Below, piece after piece: positions 60,358 to 64,000 of a stretch of 64,000 bases of DNA. Under the pieces are notes generated by a model, which had not been told where the DNA came from, made no database searches, and worked only from the letters and a program-made list of their open reading frames with translations. Numbering within the stretch: the first letter of the stretch is position 1; each line of letters begins with the position of its first letter. Origin of the DNA: Actinomadura physcomitrii. GTDB taxonomy: Bacteria > Actinomycetota > Actinomycetes > Streptosporangiales > Streptosporangiaceae. Where the stretch lies: positions 94,620 to 158,619 of the forward strand of contig NZ_WBMS02000020.1 of the NCBI RefSeq assembly GCF_008923205.2. The letters run 5' to 3'. The position numbers and the translations under genes were made by a program.

Positions 60358-61444
60358 GTGGAGATCAGAGCCGGAGTGACCGCAGGGCCGGGCGCGGGCT
60401 TCGCGCCGCGTATGCTGGAGCTGGACGGCCCCCGCGAAGGCGAGGTCGTCGTCAAGGTGAAGGCGGCCGGGATATGCCACACCGACCTGCTGTGCGCGGA
60501 CAGCGCCCACCCCGCGCCCGCGCCCGCGCCCGCGCCGAGCGTCTTCGGCCACGAGGGCGCGGGCGTCGTCGAGCAGGTCGGTGCCGGAGTGCGGGGGTTC
60601 GCACCGGGCGACCGCGTGCTCATGTCGTTCGACTCGTGCGGCGCGTGCGGGCGATGCCGCGGCGGTGTCCCCGCGTACTGCGACGAGTTCCAGGCGCTCA
60701 ACGTCGGTGGCGGCCGCTCGGACGGCACCACCTCGCTGTCGGGGACCGACGGGCCCGTCCACTCGCACTTCTTCGGGCAGTCGTCGCCGGCCGCGCGGGC
60801 CCGGACGCTGGTGCGGCTCCCCGACGACGTCCACGTCCGAGGTCGCGGCACCGATGGCGTGCGGCGTCCAGACGGGGGCGGGGGCGGTGATCAACGTGCT
60901 GCGGGTGCGTCCCGGGGCGACCGTGGCCGTCACCGGAGCGGGCGGTGTCGGTCTCGGCGCCGTCATGGCGGCCCGCCTGGCCGGGGCCGGGCTCGTCGTG
61001 GCGGTCGACCCGGTCGCCGCCCGGCGGGCGCTCGCCCTGGAGCTGGGCGCCGACCTGGCGCTGGACCCGTCGGCCGACGACCTCGCCGGCCGGCTGGCCG
61101 CGCTGGGCGGGCTCGACCACGCGATCGACACCTCCGGGCGGCCCGAGGTGATCGCCCCCTGCTTCGAGTCGCTGCGGCCGAAGGGCGGCCTCTCGCTGAT
61201 CGGCGGGCCCGCGACGCCGGCGTTCTCCTTCGACGCCTACAAGTTCTTCGACGGCCGGTACGTCTGCGGGCTCAGCATGGGCGAGGCCGTCCCGCAGGAG
61301 TTCGTGCGGACACTCATCGCCCATTGGCGCGCGGGACGGTTCCCGGTCGAACGGATCGTCTCCGCCTTCCCGCGGGACGAGATCGGCAAGGCCGTCGATG
61401 CTATGCGGCACCACCGGGTCGTCAAGCCCGTCCTGATTCCCTGA
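60358..61444 (+). pseudogene. Zinc aryl/terpenyl alcohol dehydrogenase broken by a one-base insertion
   Basis: From GTG 60358 (GGGAG upstream) the frame encodes a zinc MDR: CHTDLL with the catalytic Cys, GHEGAGVVE, the structural-zinc cluster CGACGRCRGGVPAYC, then GPVHSHFFGQSS. At about 60838, CGTCCGAGGTC stands where CGTCGAGGTC would keep the frame; the rest (VAAPMACGVQTGAGAV, nucleotide loop TGAGGVGLG, end VVKPVLIP) is in the next frame to 61444. The HFFGQSS and GxQTGAGA blocks mark benzyl-alcohol/geraniol dehydrogenases. A single extra base, possibly an assembly error, is the only defect. Confidence 0.8.
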
Positions 61445-61472
61445 CCCACTCCCCCGAAGGAGCAGGCGCATC

Positions 61473-62690
61473 ATGGCAAGACACGTCGAGGAACTGGCAC
61501 AGGAGTTCGACTACACCGACCCCGAGACCGTCGAGCGGCTGTACGAGGTGTACGCGGCGATGCGCGCCCGCTCGGGCGCCGTCCGCAGCCCGAAGTTCGG
61601 CGGCCACTGGGCCGTCACCCGGTACGACGACATCGTGGAGATCGTCAAGGACACCGACGGGTACACCAGCACCGAGGGCGCGACGATCCCCGACGTCGGC
61701 AACGTCGTCCGGTCGATCCCGCTGGAGGTCGACCCGCCCGAGCACACGCTGTACCGCCGGTTCCTGGGCCCGCGGTTCCGCAAGGCCGAGATCGACCGGA
61801 TGGAGCCGAGCGTCCGGCGGATCGTCCGCGGCTGCATCGACCGGTTCCGCGCGGACGGCGAGTGCGACCTCGTCCCGGCGCTGGCCGAGCGCGTCCCGTC
61901 CATCGTGATCGCCGACCTGCTCGGCCTGCCCGAGCAGGACTGGGACGCCTTCCGCGGCTGGACGACCGATATGCAGCGCGCCGCCTACTCCGGGGACGCC
62001 GAGGCCAACGCCAAGGCGTCCCAGGCGCTGGCCGGGTACCTCAGCGACGCCATCGAGGCCCGGCGCGGCGGCGAGGACGACGGAGGGGTCCTGTACCAGC
62101 TCGCCAACGGACGCGTCGGCGATCAGCCGATCCCGCACGAGCGGGCGCTCGGCATGTCGCTGCTCATCCTGATGGCCGGCCACGAGACCACGGCGGGCGC
62201 CGCCGCGAGCATCCTGTACTACCTCGCCGACAAGCCGGACCTGCGCGACCGGCTGCGGGACGACCCCGGGCTGATCACTCCGTTCGTCAACGAGAGCCTG
62301 CGTTACGAGGCGCCCGTCACCGGGATGGCGCGGACCGCGACGTGCCCGCACATGATCGACGGCAACGAGATCCAGCCGGGCGACAAGATGCTGCTGCTGT
62401 TCACCGCGGCCAACCACGACGAGCGCGTCTACACCGACCCCGACGAGTTCAAGCTGGACCGCGCGGAACGTTCGCACCTGGCGTTCGGGTACGGCGCGCA
62501 CCGCTGCCTCGGCGAGCAGCTCGCGATCCTGGAGCTGAAGGTCATCGTCTCCGAGGTGCTCGACGCGATCCCCGACTACGCGCTCGAGCCCGGGACCCGC
62601 GTCACGCACACGCCCTGGGTCGCGCGCGGCCCGGCGTCGCTGCCCGTCACGTTCACGCCGAGCCGGGTGAAGCCGGAGGAGGCACGATGA
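61473..62690 (+). CDS. Cytochrome P450
   Basis: A 405-residue soluble bacterial P450. The I-helix oxygen motif is AGHETTAGAA near residues 232-241, the ExxR pair is ESLR near 275, and the heme loop FGYGAHRCLGEQLA carries the Cys near residue 347. ATG 61473 follows GAAGGAG. It is 28 bases after the alcohol dehydrogenase and overlaps the next start as ATGA. Likely substrate: a terpene, alkyl or aromatic compound hydroxylated to an alcohol that the adjacent dehydrogenases oxidise. Confidence 0.94.
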   Translation: MARHVEELAQEFDYTDPETVERLYEVYAAMRARSGAVRSPKFGGHWAVTRYDDIVEIVKDTDGYTSTEGATIPDVGNVVRSIPLEVDPPEHTLYRRFLGPRFRKAEIDRMEPSVRRIVRGCIDRFRADGECDLVPALAERVPSIVIADLLGLPEQDWDAFRGWTTDMQRAAYSGDAEANAKASQALAGYLSDAIEARRGGEDDGGVLYQLANGRVGDQPIPHERALGMSLLILMAGHETTAGAAASILYYLADKPDLRDRLRDDPGLITPFVNESLRYEAPVTGMARTATCPHMIDGNEIQPGDKMLLLFTAANHDERVYTDPDEFKLDRAERSHLAFGYGAHRCLGEQLAILELKVIVSEVLDAIPDYALEPGTRVTHTPWVARGPASLPVTFTPSRVKPEEAR

Positions 62691-62890
62691 GCGATGCGTT
62701 CGTCCAGACGATCAACGGCGCGGCGGCGCCGGCCGAGCAGTTCCCGACCTCGAGCAGACCACCGAGTTCTTCCGGACGATCTGCCGGATGGGGTGTCCGA
62801 GCGCCGCGACGGCACCGTGTCCCCGACCGCCGACCACCGACCACCGGCACGCCTGGATCCGGCTCGAACGGCGTCCGCAGCCGGAGCTGA
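62687..62890 (+). pseudogene. Start of an aldehyde dehydrogenase, truncated
   Basis: An ATG at 62687 with GGAGGAGG upstream overlaps the P450 stop. The first 19 codons (MSDAFVQTINGAAAPAEQF) resemble the N-terminus of aldehyde dehydrogenases, then the sequence loses all similarity and stops at 62890. A matching aldehyde dehydrogenase C-terminus exists on the opposite strand at 62917-62965. The region is rearranged debris; the ribosome site suggests a gene once followed the P450 here. Confidence 0.4.
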
Positions 62891-62916
62891 TCCGCCTCGG
62901 GCCCCGGGCCCCCGGC

Positions 62917-62965
62917 TCAGAGCCCGAGGGAGACGTACTTGGTCTCCAGGTACTCCCCCATCACG
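62917..62965 (-). pseudogene. Last codons of an aldehyde dehydrogenase
   Basis: On the minus strand VMGEYLETKYVSLGL followed by TGA matches the very C-terminal strand of NAD-dependent aldehyde dehydrogenases. It is joined directly to the truncated SDR upstream, so a deletion has fused the two genes. Confidence 0.45.
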
Positions 62966-63683
62966 GAGCATCGCCGCGTCGAGTTCACGCTGGGTGCCGA
63001 GGCGCCGGAGCGAGCCCGTCCCGAGGAACCGGTCCAGCGTCTCCGGCGCGAGCTCCGCGTTCATCTCGGTCGCGACGAAGCCGGGAGCGAGCGCGTTTGA
63101 CGCGGATTCCGCGGCGCTCGGACCACTGGTGCGCCAGGTCGCGGGTAAGGCCGATCAGCCCGGCCTTGCTCGCGGCATAGGCGGCCCGGGGCAGGACCGA
63201 CTTGACCAGCCCGAGGACGCTCGACACGTTGACGATGCTCGAGCCGCGGCCCATCTCCCGCGCGCACGCGGTCGCCATCAGGTAGGCCGCGGTGAGGTTC
63301 ACATCGAGCACGCGCTGGAAATCACCGGGGAGCTCGCGCAGCGCGGGCGTGACCGAGGTGATCCCCGCGTTGTTGACCAGGGCGTCGAGTCGTCCGAACT
63401 CGTCCACGGCCGCGGCGACCGCGGCGCCGCAGGCGTCCGCGTCGGTCACGTCGGCGGGCACAACGAGGGCGCGGCGTCCGCGTTCCCGGACGCCGGCCGC
63501 CGTCTTCTCCAGTCCCTCCCGCCGCCGCGCGACGAGGGCGACGTCGGCGCCGGCCTCGGCCAGCGCCAGGGCGAAACCGGCGCCCAGGCCGCTGCTCGCG
63601 CCCGTGACGAGGGCCGCCCGGCCGTCGAGCCGGAACAGGTCGAGAACGTTCGCCGGAGCGGAGCCGGCCGATGGATCGCTCAT
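62966..63683 (-). pseudogene. SDR-family dehydrogenase, frameshifted and 3'-truncated
   Basis: ATG 63683 follows AAGGAGG. The SDR fold is intact through TGASSGLGAGFALALAEAG (about residues 18-36), NNAG, the catalytic YAASKAGLIGLTRD and RGIRV. There GTCAAACGCG has one A too many (63095-63100): the correct continuation NALAPGFVATEM is in another frame. Homology then runs to RRLGTQRELDAAML and stops at a junction with the aldehyde dehydrogenase tail, missing the last 25 or so residues (the VDGG end). A 243-residue read-through frame exists but would have a wrong C-terminus. Confidence 0.7.
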
Positions 63684-63726
63684 GTCTCCTCCTTGCCGGC
63701 CGCGATTGACCGCCATGCCAGAAAAC

Positions 63727-63778
63727 TATAGATTATAGATAAATCTGGATGGACCGAAACTTCTTCCACCCATCCAGA
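63727..63778. promoter_or_regulatory. Divergent promoter with tandem TATAGAT and an inverted repeat
   Basis: Between the two divergent SDR genes lie a perfect tandem TATAGAT-TATAGAT (63727-63740) and the inverted repeat TCTGGATGG (63744-63752) / CCATCCAGA (63770-63778) with a 17-base spacer. The AT-rich tandem may be a -10 or operator, and the nine-base arms could bind a regulator or form a leader hairpin. Confidence 0.45.
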
Positions 63779-63884
63779 CCCCCCACTTCCATCCGGTCGG
63801 CGGCGCATTTCCTAAAACACGGTCACGGCGTCGGCGGCCTCCGCAAAGCCGTCATCTCGGCGGCGGTTCCCATGAGGACGTGGC

Positions 63885-64000
63885 ATGGCGAGACTCGAGA
63901 ACAAGGTCGCGATCATCACCGGTGCGGGTTCGGGGCTGGGACGTGAGGCGGCCCGGCTGTTCGCCGCGGAAGGCGCCGAGGTCGTCGTGATGGACGTGCT
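63885..64000 (+). CDS. SDR-family oxidoreductase, partial (runs off the right edge)
   Basis: The first 38 codons of a short-chain dehydrogenase: ATG 63885 with GAGG seven bases upstream, then VAIITGAGSGLGREAARLFA containing the TGxxxGxG cofactor loop, and EGAEVVVMDVL where the acidic residue suggests NAD preference. The remainder is outside the window. Divergent from the broken SDR at 62966, it probably belongs to the same alcohol-oxidation region. Confidence 0.85.
   Translation, partial: MARLENKVAIITGAGSGLGREAARLFAAEGAEVVVMDV

Noticed and set aside
60508..60538. Hexanucleotide repeat coding for Ala-Pro
   Set aside because: A CCCGCG-type run inside the alcohol dehydrogenase that simply encodes an APAPAP loop; ordinary in GC-rich genes.
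1..64000. tRNA, rRNA, CRISPR arrays, insertion sequences and phage attachment sites
   Set aside because: Looked for cloverleaf-like segments, regularly spaced repeats, transposases and integrases by eye; none was found, though small RNA genes could be missed without a covariance search.

Overview
The window is very GC-rich DNA with dense, often overlapping genes (ATGA, GTGA and TGATG junctions), frequent GTG starts, Tat and lipoprotein signals, many TetR/MarR/LacI/GntR regulators and a mycofactocin-type short-chain dehydrogenase. This points to a large-genome soil actinomycete, plausibly Actinomadura or a relative; the genus is a guess. No rRNA, tRNA, CRISPR array or intact insertion sequence was seen.

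Layout. (1) 1-10651, minus strand: an eleven-gene catabolic operon with SDR, fumarase-superfamily lyase, thiamine-diphosphate E1 alpha and beta, ribose-type ABC importer, VOC protein, rhamnose-mutarotase-like protein, lactonase-like amidohydrolase and Gfo/Idh dehydrogenase. It looks like a deoxy-sugar or sugar-acid pathway. (2) 10865-14222: an MDR oxidoreductase, a TetR regulator and remnants of an efflux pump and a monooxygenase/MarR pair. (3) 14360-24033: the most unusual part. It has a class-I release-factor paralog with GGP instead of GGQ and an in-frame TGA, and a full-length isoleucyl-tRNA-synthetase paralog that has lost both the HIGH and KMSKS signatures. The synthetase-like gene sits in one minus-strand array with a class-IV aminotransferase, a cupin, an MDR reductase, LysR and MarR regulators and a membrane protein. 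(4) 24340-28172: TetR plus a divergent DapB-like dehydrogenase, a nitroreductase and an aldo-keto reductase. (5) 28570-41744: a FadR-type GntR regulator and an acid uptake and beta-oxidation cluster with a Liv-type ABC importer, two acyl-CoA dehydrogenase pairs, enoyl-CoA hydratase and acyl-CoA ligase. Related AT-rich promoter motifs occur at several of its transcription starts. (6) 41959-44071: a DHA2 exporter with a divergent MarR. (7) 44150-45838: decayed nSTAND/WD40 signalling gene and an effector remnant carrying matching amyloid-like motifs. (8) 45839-57981: a LacI-controlled cluster with a dipeptide-type ABC importer, two DapA/NanA-family aldolases, an FAD oxidoreductase and a secreted BNR sialidase-like hydrolase. 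(9) 58161-64000: mycofactocin-type SDR, ferredoxin reductase, aryl/terpenyl alcohol dehydrogenase, cytochrome P450, aldehyde dehydrogenase debris and SDRs, consistent with oxidation of a small hydrophobic alcohol.

Three genes between 48.5 and 63.7 kb are broken by single-base indels (solute-binding protein, alcohol dehydrogenase, SDR). This may be real decay or residual assembly error and matters for reading regions 8 and 9. All family assignments are from reading translated sequence; no database search was run.
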